From contig JBEQBT010000010.1 in NCBI GenBank assembly GCA_041639705.1, forward strand, positions 1 to 28,782: a stretch of 28,782 nucleotides of DNA, read 5' to 3'. A model generated the notes under the pieces. The model ran no database searches. It was not told where the DNA came from and was given only the letters and a program-made list of their open reading frames with translations. This document shows, piece after piece, positions 7,046-15,151 of the stretch. Position 1 is the first letter of the stretch. Each line of letters starts with the position of its first letter. The DNA comes from JARDZI01 sp041639705 (GTDB lineage Bacteria > Bacillota > Clostridia > Clostridiales > Caloramatoraceae). A program made the translations under genes and the position numbers.

Positions 7046-7752
7046 ATTAAATCCTGATCCAAATTGCCTACCAGTTTAACTGTGAACTCTGCACATCTTT
7101 TAGATGCCAATTCCAGGTATTCATAAAAGGTTAATTCAGATTTTGAACTTGGTTTATCAGAAATAGATCTTATTGCAACGAAGGGAATCTTACATAGTAA
7201 GCATACATGGGCAATAGCAGCTGCTTCCATATCATCACAAAAGGCACCAAACTCATTAAACAGCTCTGATTTTTTTTCGGGACAATTATAAAATTGATCT
7301 CCCGTTGCAATTGGCCCCAGCATAACCTTGTGATTACTGTCAACAATCCCTTCCATAGTTATCTTACAGAACTCGACTAATCCTTCATGTGACTTTATAT
7401 ATCTGTCACCTATTCCGGTTATATAACCCTTAGGATGTCCAAAGGCTGTAATATCTGCATCATGATATATGCATGAAGTGGATATTACTACATCCCCAAT
7501 TTCCAGCTCCGGATTTAAAGCACCGGCAGAACCGATATTAATAATTGATGCGGGATTGAATTTGTCTATTAAAATTTGAGTACATCTGGCAGCATTTACT
7601 TTACCAACTCCTGATTGCCCGACTATGCAAGGTACACCCCTGATTCTACCTTCCCAAAACTTCATGCCGTAGAATTCATGAATCCTTTGATTATTGACAC
7701 TGTCTATTATGGCTTTAACTTCTTGGTCCATGGCACCTATTATTCCTAGCAC
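6958..7752 (-). CDS. mtnN: 5'-methylthioadenosine/S-adenosylhomocysteine nucleosidase with repeat-encoded tail
   Basis: It hydrolyses 5'-methylthioadenosine and S-adenosylhomocysteine to adenine and the thioribose product, supplying S-ribosylhomocysteine to LuxS, encoded just upstream. The N-terminus GIIGAMDQEV carries the family's acidic catalytic position, DDMEAAAIAHVC binds the ribose, and RSISDKPS carries the catalytic Asp. I prefer GTG 7752, nine bases after AAGGGG, over TTG 7758, which is too close to it. The product is 264 aa; family members are about 230. The last 28 residues, from ELVQLKLN to the end, are encoded by the 107-bp repeat (6961-7044), replacing the native stop. The catalytic core is complete, so activity is likely. 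Confidence 0.92.
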   Translation of the reverse strand: MLGIIGAMDQEVKAIIDSVNNQRIHEFYGMKFWEGRIRGVPCIVGQSGVGKVNAARCTQILIDKFNPASIINIGSAGALNPELEIGDVVISTSCIYHDADITAFGHPKGYITGIGDRYIKSHEGLVEFCKITMEGIVDSNHKVMLGPIATGDQFYNCPEKKSELFNEFGAFCDDMEAAAIAHVCLLCKIPFVAIRSISDKPSSKSELTFYEYLELASKRCAEFTVKLVGNLDQDLIELVQLKLNIETSGGDSTPPEAKSGNSTL

Positions 7753-7790
7753 AATCAATCACCCCTTATACTTCTTAGTTTTATTATCTT

Positions 7791-8270
7791 TTATTTGGGA
7801 TAATTTATGTTGTTGGAATTAATATTTAATAAAACTTCATCTAGATATTTACCTGCATAATATTTAGCCATTGGAAGATTCATATCAAGATAATTGCCAC
7901 AGTCCTTTGCTGCTGCCCCGGGAATGTCCCCTTCATAATTTACAATCCATTTACACATTTCAGTCAATAAATCAATAATATCCTCTGAACTATAATCTCC
8001 ATTTAAAAGTAAATAAAAGCCTGTTCTGCATCCCATAGGTCCAAAATAAACAATCCTTGAGCCATAAATCCCATGGTTTCTTAAAAATGTTGCTCCTAAA
8101 TGCTCTAAGGCGTGAACCTCTGCAGTATTCATAACCGGTTCAAAATTAGGCCTTGTTATTCTTAAATCAAAGGTTGTAACAACACTTCCCCCTACATTAT
8201 CTTTTCTTGATACATACACTCCCGGATATAACTCTAAATGATTTATTGTAAAGCTTGCAATCTTTTCCAT
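7791..8270 (-). CDS. luxS: S-ribosylhomocysteine lyase
   Basis: It splits S-ribosylhomocysteine into homocysteine and 4,5-dihydroxy-2,3-pentanedione, the precursor of the AI-2 signal. All key residues are present: His53 and His57 of the HALEH motif and Cys124 (AKDCGNY) bind the metal, Glu56 is the general base and Cys81 (GPMGCRTG) is catalytic. At 159 aa it is of normal length. AAGGAG precedes the ATG. mtnN follows after about 40 bases on the same strand, so the two steps from S-adenosylhomocysteine to homocysteine appear to be co-transcribed. The upstream 8271-8496 is AT-rich; it must hold the promoter, but I cannot assign the boxes with confidence. Confidence 0.97.
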   Translation of the reverse strand: MEKIASFTINHLELYPGVYVSRKDNVGGSVVTTFDLRITRPNFEPVMNTAEVHALEHLGATFLRNHGIYGSRIVYFGPMGCRTGFYLLLNGDYSSEDIIDLLTEMCKWIVNYEGDIPGAAAKDCGNYLDMNLPMAKYYAGKYLDEVLLNINSNNINYPK

Positions 8271-8496
8271 GGTTTTTTCTCCTTGTATTATATTTAATCA
8301 TTATATTTTATATTAAGAATCACCTAATTACAATCCACTTTTATTAATTTATTGAGGGATACGGGAACATATAGGAAACATAATTGATGAAATAATGAAG
8401 CTTACAGAGGAGATAGAGGACTTTTAATATCCAAGTTATTCAAGGGATATGGGTTAGATATTATAGTGAGGTTTAGGAATCCTTCAAATAATTAAG

Positions 8497-8652
8497 TTAA
8501 CCCTGCTCCTTGAGGTTTTTATACATTGGCACAAATCTTCTGTTAAATCTCACCACTAATGTTTTACCCATTCTCTCGGACAGTTTAGCTAGAGCATAGG
8601 CATCGGTAAATGAATAGAAGATGGGCTTATTCCGTCTTTTATAAGGCAGCAT
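8497..8652 (-). pseudogene. Fragment resembling a Gfo/Idh/MocA oxidoreductase
   Basis: This is a 51-codon frame starting ATG one base after the TetR stop. It includes AYALAKLSERMGKTLVVRFN and RRFVPMYKNLKE, which resembles the alpha-helix, beta-strand and FNRRF stretch of Gfo/Idh/MocA dehydrogenases (usually VGFNRRFAP). Those enzymes are over 300 aa, so this is at most an internal piece. It may be carried on the TetR transcript. Positions 8281-8496 hold nothing else I can recognise. Confidence 0.4.
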
Positions 8653-8653
8653 C

Positions 8654-9265
8654 TTATGGTGTATCCATGTGCCCCTTCAAATATCGTGGGATGCTCTCAG
8701 AGAAGAAGTCGATGATCACCTTGATATATTTCTCCTGGTCTTCAGGCAGGACACCAAGGGATTGCTGCAGAGCAATACCGTCCAATGTTGCAGTAACTAT
8801 TGTAGCAAGACTTTGCTTCAGGTTTTGGTTCTCCACTCCAAATGCATGTAAGTAGAGATCAGCAGCCTTGTTTATGATATTGCAGTAGTTCAATCTATAC
8901 TTTTCTTTTATCTCCCCGCCTTTTGTAATTGCATCGCTTAATAGTAGTATATGCAGTTTCTGCTCATCAATTTTTGAAAGACGGAGTGCAACTTCATTCT
9001 GAATTTCTGCAAGCATCTCTTCCTGAGTTTTTTTTGTTGAACCCTTCTTATCTGAAAGCCTCAGGCCGAAATGAACTGATTGGTTGATTACATCGTAGAA
9101 CAGTTCGTCCCTGTTCTTGTAATGATGATATATTGAGCCGGTAGTAAGTCCTGCTTTTGCAGCAATCTCGCGCATTGTCGCATCCTTAAGGCCCTTTTCC
9201 TTGATCACTTCTATCGCAGCATCAATGATTTTCTGTTTTCGTCTGTTATATATGTGTTCTTCCAT
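8654..9265 (-). CDS. TetR/AcrR-family transcriptional regulator
   Basis: This is a 203-aa repressor-type regulator. Residues 8-55 form the TetR DNA-binding domain (IIDAAIEVIKEKGLKDATMREIAAKAGLTTGSIYHHYKNRDEL). The remaining all-helical part is the ligand-binding and dimerisation domain. GGGGG lies upstream of the ATG. The gene is transcribed away from hypB, and a 16-bp palindrome at 9442-9457 lies on the hypB side of the shared intergenic region. This makes the hypB-hypA operon its likely target. The ligand is unknown. Confidence 0.9.
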   Translation of the reverse strand: MEEHIYNRRKQKIIDAAIEVIKEKGLKDATMREIAAKAGLTTGSIYHHYKNRDELFYDVINQSVHFGLRLSDKKGSTKKTQEEMLAEIQNEVALRLSKIDEQKLHILLLSDAITKGGEIKEKYRLNYCNIINKAADLYLHAFGVENQNLKQSLATIVTATLDGIALQQSLGVLPEDQEKYIKVIIDFFSESIPRYLKGHMDTP

Positions 9266-9322
9266 TTTATTACCCCCGGGTTTTCAGAAGTTTCAAAATC
9301 AGGCTTTGTCATGTCGTACTAT

Positions 9323-9351
9323 ATTATAATCCTGATAGTGAAAAAAGTAAA
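9323..9351 (-). promoter_or_regulatory. Promoter of the TetR gene
   Basis: On the minus strand, TTTACT (9351-9346), 17 bases, then TATAAT (9328-9323). It points towards the TetR start at 9265. Confidence 0.6.
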
Positions 9352-9399
9352 TAAAGGGAATCCTCCCTGAGGGCATAAAATGAGCTGTAAACAATTCTA

Positions 9400-9428
9400 T
9401 TGACATTGGAAAAATTAGAGATTATTAT
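9400..9428 (+). promoter_or_regulatory. Promoter of the hypB-hypA operon
   Basis: TTGACA (9400-9405), a 17-base spacer and TATTAT (9423-9428). Transcription would start near 9435. The palindrome at 9442-9457 follows at once, so a bound repressor would block early elongation or open-complex formation. Confidence 0.65.
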
Positions 9429-9441
9429 AAAATTATGATAA

Positions 9442-9457
9442 CATAACACGTGTTATG
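9442..9457. promoter_or_regulatory. Operator-like 16-bp perfect palindrome
   Basis: CATAACACGTGTTATG is self-complementary over all 16 bases. TetR-family operators are typically palindromes of 15-20 bp. The site is just downstream of the hypB promoter and divergent from the TetR gene. Binding by this TetR protein is inference from position. Confidence 0.65.
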
Positions 9458-9558
9458 GTTTTGTGTTTTATTATAAGGGGACTATTTAGTTTTATTTAAA
9501 CCTGTTCCCTGGTATCCATGGATAATATTATTTTTGATGAAATGGAGGTGGACAAGGT

Positions 9559-10230
9559 ATGGATACGTATAGGATTCTTGAAATCAAGCAAAGTATTTTT
9601 GAAGACAATGATCGGCAGGCAGATTTGCTTAGGGAAGAATTGAAAAAAAACAAAATCTTTTTATTGAATTTGATGTCATCACCAGGTTCTGGTAAGACAA
9701 CAACTATTTTAAAGACAATTAATGCTTTGAAGGATGAAATGAGCATTGGGGTTTTAGAAGCCGATATTGACTCAGATGTAGATGCGCATACTATTGCGCA
9801 GATTGGTACGAAAGTAATCCAATTGCACACAGGCGGGATGTGCCATCTTGATGCAGATATGACCAGGCAAGGCCTATATGGCCTTGGAACAGAAGGGCTT
9901 GATTTTGTCATATTGGAGAATGTGGGAAACTTGGTGTGCCCGGCCGAATTTGATACAGGTGCATCAAAAAATGCCATGATTTTAAGTATACCGGAGGGAG
10001 ATGACAAACCTCTGAAATATCCTTTAATGTTTTCCATTGTTGATGTTTTATTAATTAACAAGATGGATGCAGTACATTATTTTGATTTTAATTTGGAGAT
10101 TCTCAAGGAGCGTGTAAAAAAACTGAACCCCAATATAAAGGTTATACCAATCTCTGCTAAAACTGGCGAGGGAATTGACGAGTGGACAGACTGGATACGT
10201 ACTGAAGTCAAAAATTGGAATGGTAGATAA
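9559..10230 (+). CDS. hypB: Nickel-insertion GTPase HypB
   Basis: HypB is a SIMIBI-class GTPase that delivers nickel, usually to [NiFe]-hydrogenase and in some organisms to urease. This copy is 223 aa. It has the P-loop SSPGSGKTTT (residues ~39-48), an ADIDSDVDA segment, the metal-binding GGMCHLDADM and GNLVCP motifs (the conserved Cys-His and Cys), the NKMD guanine-specificity motif and a C-terminal SAKTGEGI. The N-terminal His-rich or CxxCGC nickel-storage extension seen in some HypB is absent. GGAGG lies upstream of the start. It opens an operon that ends with its partner hypA. Confidence 0.95.
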   Translation: MDTYRILEIKQSIFEDNDRQADLLREELKKNKIFLLNLMSSPGSGKTTTILKTINALKDEMSIGVLEADIDSDVDAHTIAQIGTKVIQLHTGGMCHLDADMTRQGLYGLGTEGLDFVILENVGNLVCPAEFDTGASKNAMILSIPEGDDKPLKYPLMFSIVDVLLINKMDAVHYFDFNLEILKERVKKLNPNIKVIPISAKTGEGIDEWTDWIRTEVKNWNGR

Positions 10231-10269
10231 CTCCACAAGTGAAACTTTATTTTGAGGGGGAAAATTCAT

Positions 10270-12960
10270 ATGGTAAAAGCAAAAGTATTGGATCTAGCTA
10301 ATAAGATTAGCAGGACAAAACGAGGTTCAAAGGATGAAATTACACCGGATCGTCCAGAATATTATATTTTGGAACCTGTTGTGACGGAAGAAATGGCAGA
10401 AGTAGCTCTTTGCCTTGAATTTCGCAAACCTATGAGTGGGGAAGAAATTGCTCCACTGTGCGGCAAATCTTTAGAAGTAACAGCAAGACTTTTATGGGAA
10501 CTGGCAGTTGCCGGTGTTGCTTTTGTCAATAAAATTGATGGTGTTGATAAATACTGGCATGATATCTGGGTTCCCGGACACATGGAAATTATGGTCAACA
10601 ACAAGGATAACGTTAAAAAATATCCGCAGATTGCAAAAGCTTTTGATGAATACGGAAAGTTAAGAGGCAAGAAGGCCGCAGGTATTTTTCCTGTAGGAAC
10701 AGGCCCCATGCGTGTTATTCCTATTGAGCAATCCATTCAGGGTGAAACTAGAAGGGTATCCTATGAGGAAGTTTCCAAATATCTCAATGAAAATACAATC
10801 TTCTCAGTTTCAGATTGCTCCTGCCGTACGTCAAGAGAGGTAATGGGAGAAGGATGCGGCCATCTGAAGGAAGATATGTGTATTCAGCTGGGACATGCTG
10901 CTGAATACTATATCCGCACAGGCAGAGGCAGGCAGATTACCCGCGAAGAAGCTTTTGAAATTATTAAAAAAGCCGAAGCAAACGGTTTGATGCACTGCAT
11001 ACCCAATTTGGATGGTTTGGGAAAGACTCACGCCATTTGCAACTGCTGCGGTTGTTCCTGTTTCGCTTTGAGAATTGCCGAAATGTTCGTAAACCCCGAT
11101 ATGGTACGTTCAAATTATGTTTCACATGTGGATAAAGATAAATGTGTCGCTTGTGGAGAATGTGTTGAAAACTGCCCCGTAAATGCATTGAGATTAGGCC
11201 AGAAAATCTGTACAAAAACGCCTATCCTAGAAAAGGAACGTGATCTTCCCTATGATACAGAATGGGGCCCGGACAAATGGAATCCGGATTATCGACTTAA
11301 CAGACAAGTTGTTGTCGATACGGGCACAAGTCCCTGTAAGGCAGGATGTCCTGCTCATATTGGCATTCAGGGTTATATCAAACTGGCTTCTCAAGAAAAA
11401 TATACTGAAGCACTTAAACTTATTAAGCTCGAAAACCCGTTCCCGGCAGTATGCGGACGTATCTGCCCAAGAAAATGTGAAGTTGCGTGTACAAGAGGGG
11501 ATGTTGATGACCCTGTTGCTATAGATGATATCAAAAAATTCATTGCGGAACAGGACTTGAACATGAGTCGTCGCTATGTACCTGAAGTAAAACACAGTTA
11601 TGGGAATAAAATCGCCGTTATCGGTGCAGGTCCCTCAGGACTTTCCTGCGCTTTCTACTTGGCTCTTGATGGTTATAATGTGACAGTGTTTGAAAAACAA
11701 AAAGCTCTTGGAGGTATGTTGACCCTGGGAATCCCATCTTTCAGACTGGAAAAAGATGTGGTTAATGCAGAAATTGGCATTTTGAAAGAACTGGGAGTTG
11801 AGTTTAAAACAGGTGTTGAAGTAGGTAGGGATGCTAGTCTTGATGACTTAAGAGGTCAAGGCTTCCAAGCATTTTATCTTGCAATCGGTGCTCAAGCAGG
11901 CAGAAAACTCGGTATCGAAGGTGAAGATGCCAAGGGTGTTATCACAGGTGTTGATTTCCTGCGCAAGGTCAATCTCAATGAAGATATGATTATGGAAGGA
12001 CCAACGATTGTGATTGGCGGTGGAAACGTTGCGATTGATGTTGCCAGGACTGCTGTCCGGGTTGGAACATCACAGGTGGATATATATTGTCTGGAAAACA
12101 GAGAAGAAATGTCGGCCCTTGACGAGGAAATTGAAGAAGCATTGTCGGAAGGTATTGCCATCAACAATTGCTGGGGCCCAAAACGCATTCTAACAGAAAA
12201 TGGACGTGTTGCGGGTGTGGAATTTAAGAAATGTATTTCTGTATTCGATGAAAAAGGAAGATTCAATCCTGCATTCGATGAAAATGAAACAAAGATTGTC
12301 AAGACAGACAATGTCCTGATTTCAGTAGGTCAGTCAATTGATTGGGGCAACCTTATTGCAGGCAGCAAAGTAGAATTGAATCCCAATAGAACAGTTAAAG
12401 CAGATCCTAATACTTACCAAACTAGTGAGCCCGATGTATTTGCCGGGGGTGACGCATTAACCGGGCCAAAATTTGCTATCGATGCTATCGCTTTGGGTAA
12501 AGAGGGTGCAATTTCAATCCATCGTTATGTTCATCCCGGACAAAGCTTAACTCTTGGCCGTACCAGGAGAGAATACCGCGCACTTGATAAGGGTAACCTT
12601 GACCTTGAAGGATATGACCGCATACCAAGGCAAAAATCAGGCAATGTCGATGCAAAGAAATCCAAAGAAACTTTCAGGGATTTACGCCGTACATTTACAG
12701 AAGAGCAGGTTAAGAAGGAAACAGAGCGCTGTTTAAGCTGCGGCGCAACAATTGTGGATCAATTTATGTGTGTAGGATGCGGGTCCTGTGTGACTAAATG
12801 CAAATTTGAAGCAATTTCACTGGTGAGAAAATACGATGCTGCCAATGTTGAGTTCAAGGACCTTAAACCCACCGTTATGAAATATATGGTGAAACGAAAG
12901 CTAAGAATAGAAACAAAAAAGGCAAAGAAATTTATAGGTAGATTATTTAAAAAAAGTTAA
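10270..12960 (+). CDS. Multidomain Fe-S/FAD/NAD(P) oxidoreductase (GltD-like) with novel N-terminal Cys-rich domain
   Basis: This is an 896-aa soluble electron-transfer enzyme. Residues ~25-110 resemble a winged helix (EEMAEVALCLEFRKPMSGEE). Residues ~180-275 are Cys-rich (SDCSCRTSREVMGEGC, then ICNCCGCSC). A 4Fe-4S ferredoxin motif starts at 292 (CVACGECVENCPVNAL). A GltD-like part follows, with CKAGCPAHI and CGRICPRKCEVAC, the FAD fold near 448 (AVIGAGPSGLSCAF) and the NAD(P) fold near 580 (IGGGNVAIDVARTA). The C-terminus has a last cluster (CLSCGA...CVGCGSCVTKC). I start at ATG 10270, nine bases after GAGGGGG; the upstream TTG at 10252 begins just before that site. Such enzymes pass electrons between NAD(P)H and a partner protein. 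The partner is unknown; its place inside a hypB-hypA operon suggests a nickel enzyme. Confidence 0.85.
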   Translation: MVKAKVLDLANKISRTKRGSKDEITPDRPEYYILEPVVTEEMAEVALCLEFRKPMSGEEIAPLCGKSLEVTARLLWELAVAGVAFVNKIDGVDKYWHDIWVPGHMEIMVNNKDNVKKYPQIAKAFDEYGKLRGKKAAGIFPVGTGPMRVIPIEQSIQGETRRVSYEEVSKYLNENTIFSVSDCSCRTSREVMGEGCGHLKEDMCIQLGHAAEYYIRTGRGRQITREEAFEIIKKAEANGLMHCIPNLDGLGKTHAICNCCGCSCFALRIAEMFVNPDMVRSNYVSHVDKDKCVACGECVENCPVNALRLGQKICTKTPILEKERDLPYDTEWGPDKWNPDYRLNRQVVVDTGTSPCKAGCPAHIGIQGYIKLASQEKYTEALKLIKLENPFPAVCGRICPRKCEVACTRGDVDDPVAIDDIKKFIAEQDLNMSRRYVPEVKHSYGNKIAVIGAGPSGLSCAFYLALDGYNVTVFEKQKALGGMLTLGIPSFRLEKDVVNAEIGILKELGVEFKTGVEVGRDASLDDLRGQGFQAFYLAIGAQAGRKLGIEGEDAKGVITGVDFLRKVNLNEDMIMEGPTIVIGGGNVAIDVARTAVRVGTSQVDIYCLENREEMSALDEEIEEALSEGIAINNCWGPKRILTENGRVAGVEFKKCISVFDEKGRFNPAFDENETKIVKTDNVLISVGQSIDWGNLIAGSKVELNPNRTVKADPNTYQTSEPDVFAGGDALTGPKFAIDAIALGKEGAISIHRYVHPGQSLTLGRTRREYRALDKGNLDLEGYDRIPRQKSGNVDAKKSKETFRDLRRTFTEEQVKKETERCLSCGATIVDQFMCVGCGSCVTKCKFEAISLVRKYDAANVEFKDLKPTVMKYMVKRKLRIETKKAKKFIGRLFKKS

Positions 12961-12979
12961 TCTTAAGGAGGATTATTTT

Positions 12980-13915
12980 ATGTTCTTTTTCAAAGCAATT
13001 CCCTGGTATAGTATAATTATGTGGTTTGTAGTATTTGGAATTCTAATAGGATTAAATGAATTAGTACGTGCAAGTAAATGGGCAAGCATTGCTATGTTTA
13101 TGATTTTACCTGTAATACTTACAGTGGTATGGCTGGTAAAGGGCGATAATGAAATTACGTCCTGGTTTACCTGGACTAAGGTATATTCTGCAATTGCAGG
13201 TAGTATAATCTATATGGTTGTAAGATTTACAAATTTCCATAAGAGGCATAAATGGTATCTTATTCTCATCCCTGCTATCCTGGCTATAAATATTTTTGAA
13301 GCGGTGATGCGAGAATTTCAGGTGGGGTTTGCTGGCTTTAATGGGTTGGTTGATGGTATGTATTATATATCCGGCGGCTGGAACTATGTAAATGCTGTCG
13401 CAGGTATTCTTAACATTTTATTAATCTGCGGCTGGGCTGGTATCTTCGGAACTTCGGGAAAGCGTAAAAATATGATGTGGCCTGATCAGACCCGCCTGTG
13501 GATAATAGCCTACGGTGTCTGGAACATTGCATATGTATACTCCAGCGCTCCGGGTAACTCATTCTATTCAGGTTTTGCATTGAATATAGCAGCAACTGTT
13601 CCCGCTCTATTATGGGCAAGAGGAACCTGGATGCAGAATCGTGCACAAACCCTGTCATTCTGGATGATGTGGGTAATGACATTCCCATATTTCTTTGCAA
13701 AAGGCAGCCTTTTCAACGTAAGTGTAAGCTACAATCCTGCTGCCAACTGGACAATTGCTATTGCAGCTCTGGCGCTTAATGTTACTCTTGCTGTTTGGCA
13801 GGTATATAGGATTGCAAAGTATCGTCTCAACCCGCTAAAGGACGAAATTTGGACTGATACAAAGGAGTACAAAATAGTTAGTTCATATAAAACGTTTACG
13901 CAAGGTAAATCTTAG
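12980..13915 (+). CDS. Polytopic membrane protein, DUF5692-like
   Basis: This is a 311-aa integral membrane protein with about eight to nine hydrophobic segments (from WYSIIMWFVVFGILIGL near the N-terminus to NWTIAIAALALNVTLAVW near residue 270) and a polar C-terminal tail. It resembles the DUF5692 family, whose function is unknown. Trp and Tyr are frequent at segment ends, and there is no signal peptide. AAGGAGG lies upstream of the start. It starts 19 bases after the oxidoreductase stop and precedes hypA, so it is part of the operon. It might anchor or receive electrons from the soluble oxidoreductase, or transport nickel or a substrate; nothing in the sequence decides this. Confidence 0.7.
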   Translation: MFFFKAIPWYSIIMWFVVFGILIGLNELVRASKWASIAMFMILPVILTVVWLVKGDNEITSWFTWTKVYSAIAGSIIYMVVRFTNFHKRHKWYLILIPAILAINIFEAVMREFQVGFAGFNGLVDGMYYISGGWNYVNAVAGILNILLICGWAGIFGTSGKRKNMMWPDQTRLWIIAYGVWNIAYVYSSAPGNSFYSGFALNIAATVPALLWARGTWMQNRAQTLSFWMMWVMTFPYFFAKGSLFNVSVSYNPAANWTIAIAALALNVTLAVWQVYRIAKYRLNPLKDEIWTDTKEYKIVSSYKTFTQGKS

Positions 13916-13948
13916 TTTTTAAAATCAGAGGAGCAGAGGTGAGTTCAT

Positions 13949-14290
13949 TTGCATGAATTAGGCGTTGTGATTGAAGTTATTAAAACAGTTGAAAACTTTG
14001 CAAAAAAAAATGGACTAGCAAAAGTTGATACATTGGTTCTCCAGATTGGTGAGCTCTCTTCGATGATTCCAAGATATATTGAAGCGTGTTACCCGGCTGC
14101 TGCAGATGGCACATTACTGCAGGAGACGAAATTAAAAATTGAGATATTACCAGGCAACGCTATTTGTATAAAGTGTAATAAAGTTTTTAATCTAATTGAA
14201 AATAAAGGTAAATGTCCAAAATGTGCTGGCGAAGACTGGAAATTATTATGCGGAAAAGAGTTTCTGATAAAGGAAATCATTGCCTGCTGA
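13949..14290 (+). CDS. hypA: Nickel chaperone HypA
   Basis: This 113-aa nickel metallochaperone partners HypB in loading nickel enzymes. The start is TTG 13949, because the family begins with an invariant Met-His-Glu (here MHELGV) whose His2 and N-terminus bind nickel; GAGGTGAG lies upstream. The zinc site is intact as CIKC and CPKC near residues 71-94, and QIGELSSM is typical of the family. It closes the hypB operon 33 bases after the membrane protein. The genes hypC, D, E and F are not in the window, so any hydrogenase maturation would need them elsewhere. Confidence 0.95.
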   Translation: MHELGVVIEVIKTVENFAKKNGLAKVDTLVLQIGELSSMIPRYIEACYPAAADGTLLQETKLKIEILPGNAICIKCNKVFNLIENKGKCPKCAGEDWKLLCGKEFLIKEIIAC

Positions 14291-14315
14291 AATGAAACTT
14301 AAGAAGCTGCACTTT

Positions 14316-14357
14316 AAAGACCTCTTTTGGTTGTTATCATGACCAGAAGAGGTCTTT
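14316..14357 (+). terminator. Strong hairpin after hypA
   Basis: AAAGACCTCTT pairs with AAGAGGTCTTT and the stem continues to TGGT/ACCA, about 15 bp in all. No long T-tract follows (GATCTACCC), so termination may be imperfect, but it sits 25 bases after the operon end. Positions 14358-14437 hold no recognisable gene. Confidence 0.55.
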
Positions 14358-14437
14358 GATCTACCCTTATCATAATAAGCAGCTTTGCTCAAGGTACAAA
14401 TTATTTTGAAACAGCTGCCTCTGAGCTAATTTTATCC

Positions 14438-14544
14438 ATTTCTAAGACTCCACCTTCTATAAGGTGGAGTTTCCACTTTGTGCTTCAGGTGGGGTAGAGT
14501 CCCCACCTGAAGTCTCGATGTTCAGCTTTAGCTGAACGAGTTCA
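14438..14544. repeat. 107-bp three-hairpin repeat, copy 2
   Basis: This is the second copy of the element at 6939-7045 with three base differences. Here the first stem is perfect (CTCCACCTT/AAGGTGGAG). It ends GAACGAGTTCA, the version also seen in the 34-bp palindrome at 28622-28655. It separates the hypB-hypA operon from the zone of gene remnants. Confidence 0.85.
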
Positions 14545-14570
14545 CTATGTCTGTTGGCATTTCATATTAG

Positions 14571-14729
14571 CCACTTCATGAAGAAGCCTTGAAAATCGCT
14601 CATGAAGTAGGAAGGGTAGATGTTTTTAAGGGCAATGCCATCTGTCAAACGAATGCTGCAGCAGAATATATTCAAGATGCAGTTGATAAAGGAAAACTGG
14701 GTTTTAAACGTAAAAACGTAAGATGTTAA
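14571..14729 (+). pseudogene. Unrecognised C-terminal gene fragment
   Basis: An open frame without a usable start begins 26 bases after repeat copy 2. It encodes EALKIAHEVGRVDVFKGNAI and continues to KGKLGFKRKNVRC before TAA. The composition is that of a normal soluble protein, but I cannot name the family. It looks like the surviving 3' end of a gene cut by the repeat. Confidence 0.35.
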
Positions 14730-14747
14730 GTATGGTGACAGGCACCG

Positions 14748-14903
14748 AAGTATGGAAATTTGCTTAATGTTGCAGTATCACGTGCTGTAAAAGAGCTTAT
14801 TGTGGTTACTTCAAATAAGTTATTTAAACGACATGGAACTAATGCTGGTGATCTTATGAGGTATATGGAGTATAACTCACTTGAAGGTAATGTTATAGTA
14901 TAA
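14748..14903 (+). pseudogene. C-terminal end of an SF1 helicase
   Basis: The 51 codons begin YGNLLNVAVSRAVKELIVVT, which is helicase motif VI of superfamily 1 (NVAxSRA) followed by the closing beta strand. The frame ends normally at TAA. The N-terminal motifs are absent, and a GGTGACAGGCACC sequence with GGTG/CACC arms lies directly before it (14734-14746). It could be the lost tail of the 5637-6946 helicase. However, motif VI here looks closer to Upf1/AAA_12-type helicases, so a separate gene is at least as likely. Confidence 0.65.
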
Positions 14904-15151
14904 CTAAAAAGACATCTGAAATATGGAAAACTCCAAAAACAGGCTATTATTATACTGGATGGATACCTACAGGAAATACTAAGTTTACAATTAACTGGCC
15001 TGCTACAGGAATGGAACCTGGCGCATACAGCCTTACTGTGCTTGTAAAAAGATCAGGCACAAAGGTATCCTATGATAGTTATGTAAAAATCAATTCCTTT
15101 TGGGTAACAAACGACTGTCTCCCTTTTCCACAAAACATTCCAAGACGTTAA
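14903..15151 (+). pseudogene. Fragment of a secreted or surface beta-rich domain
   Basis: An open frame without a start encodes KTPKTGYYYTGWIPTGNTKF, then AYSLTVLVKRSGTKVSYDSY, with alternating aromatic residues as in extracellular beta-sandwich domains. The frame stops at 15149-15151, where homology to the protease begins in another frame. It probably derives from a cell-surface protein. Confidence 0.35.

Noticed and set aside
8610..8855. Plus-strand open frame opposite the TetR gene
   Set aside because: It is the antisense shadow of the TetR C-terminus, with no ribosome binding site or recognisable motif.
9559..14290. Ordinary [NiFe]-hydrogenase maturation operon
   Set aside because: No hydrogenase subunits and no hypC, D, E or F are present between or around hypB and hypA; the operon is closed by a promoter/operator and a hairpin.
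14748..14903. This fragment as proof that the 5637-6946 helicase was split by a single insertion
   Set aside because: The 7.8 kb between them holds complete, well-organised operons, sequence is missing between the fragments, and motif VI fits another helicase subfamily at least as well.
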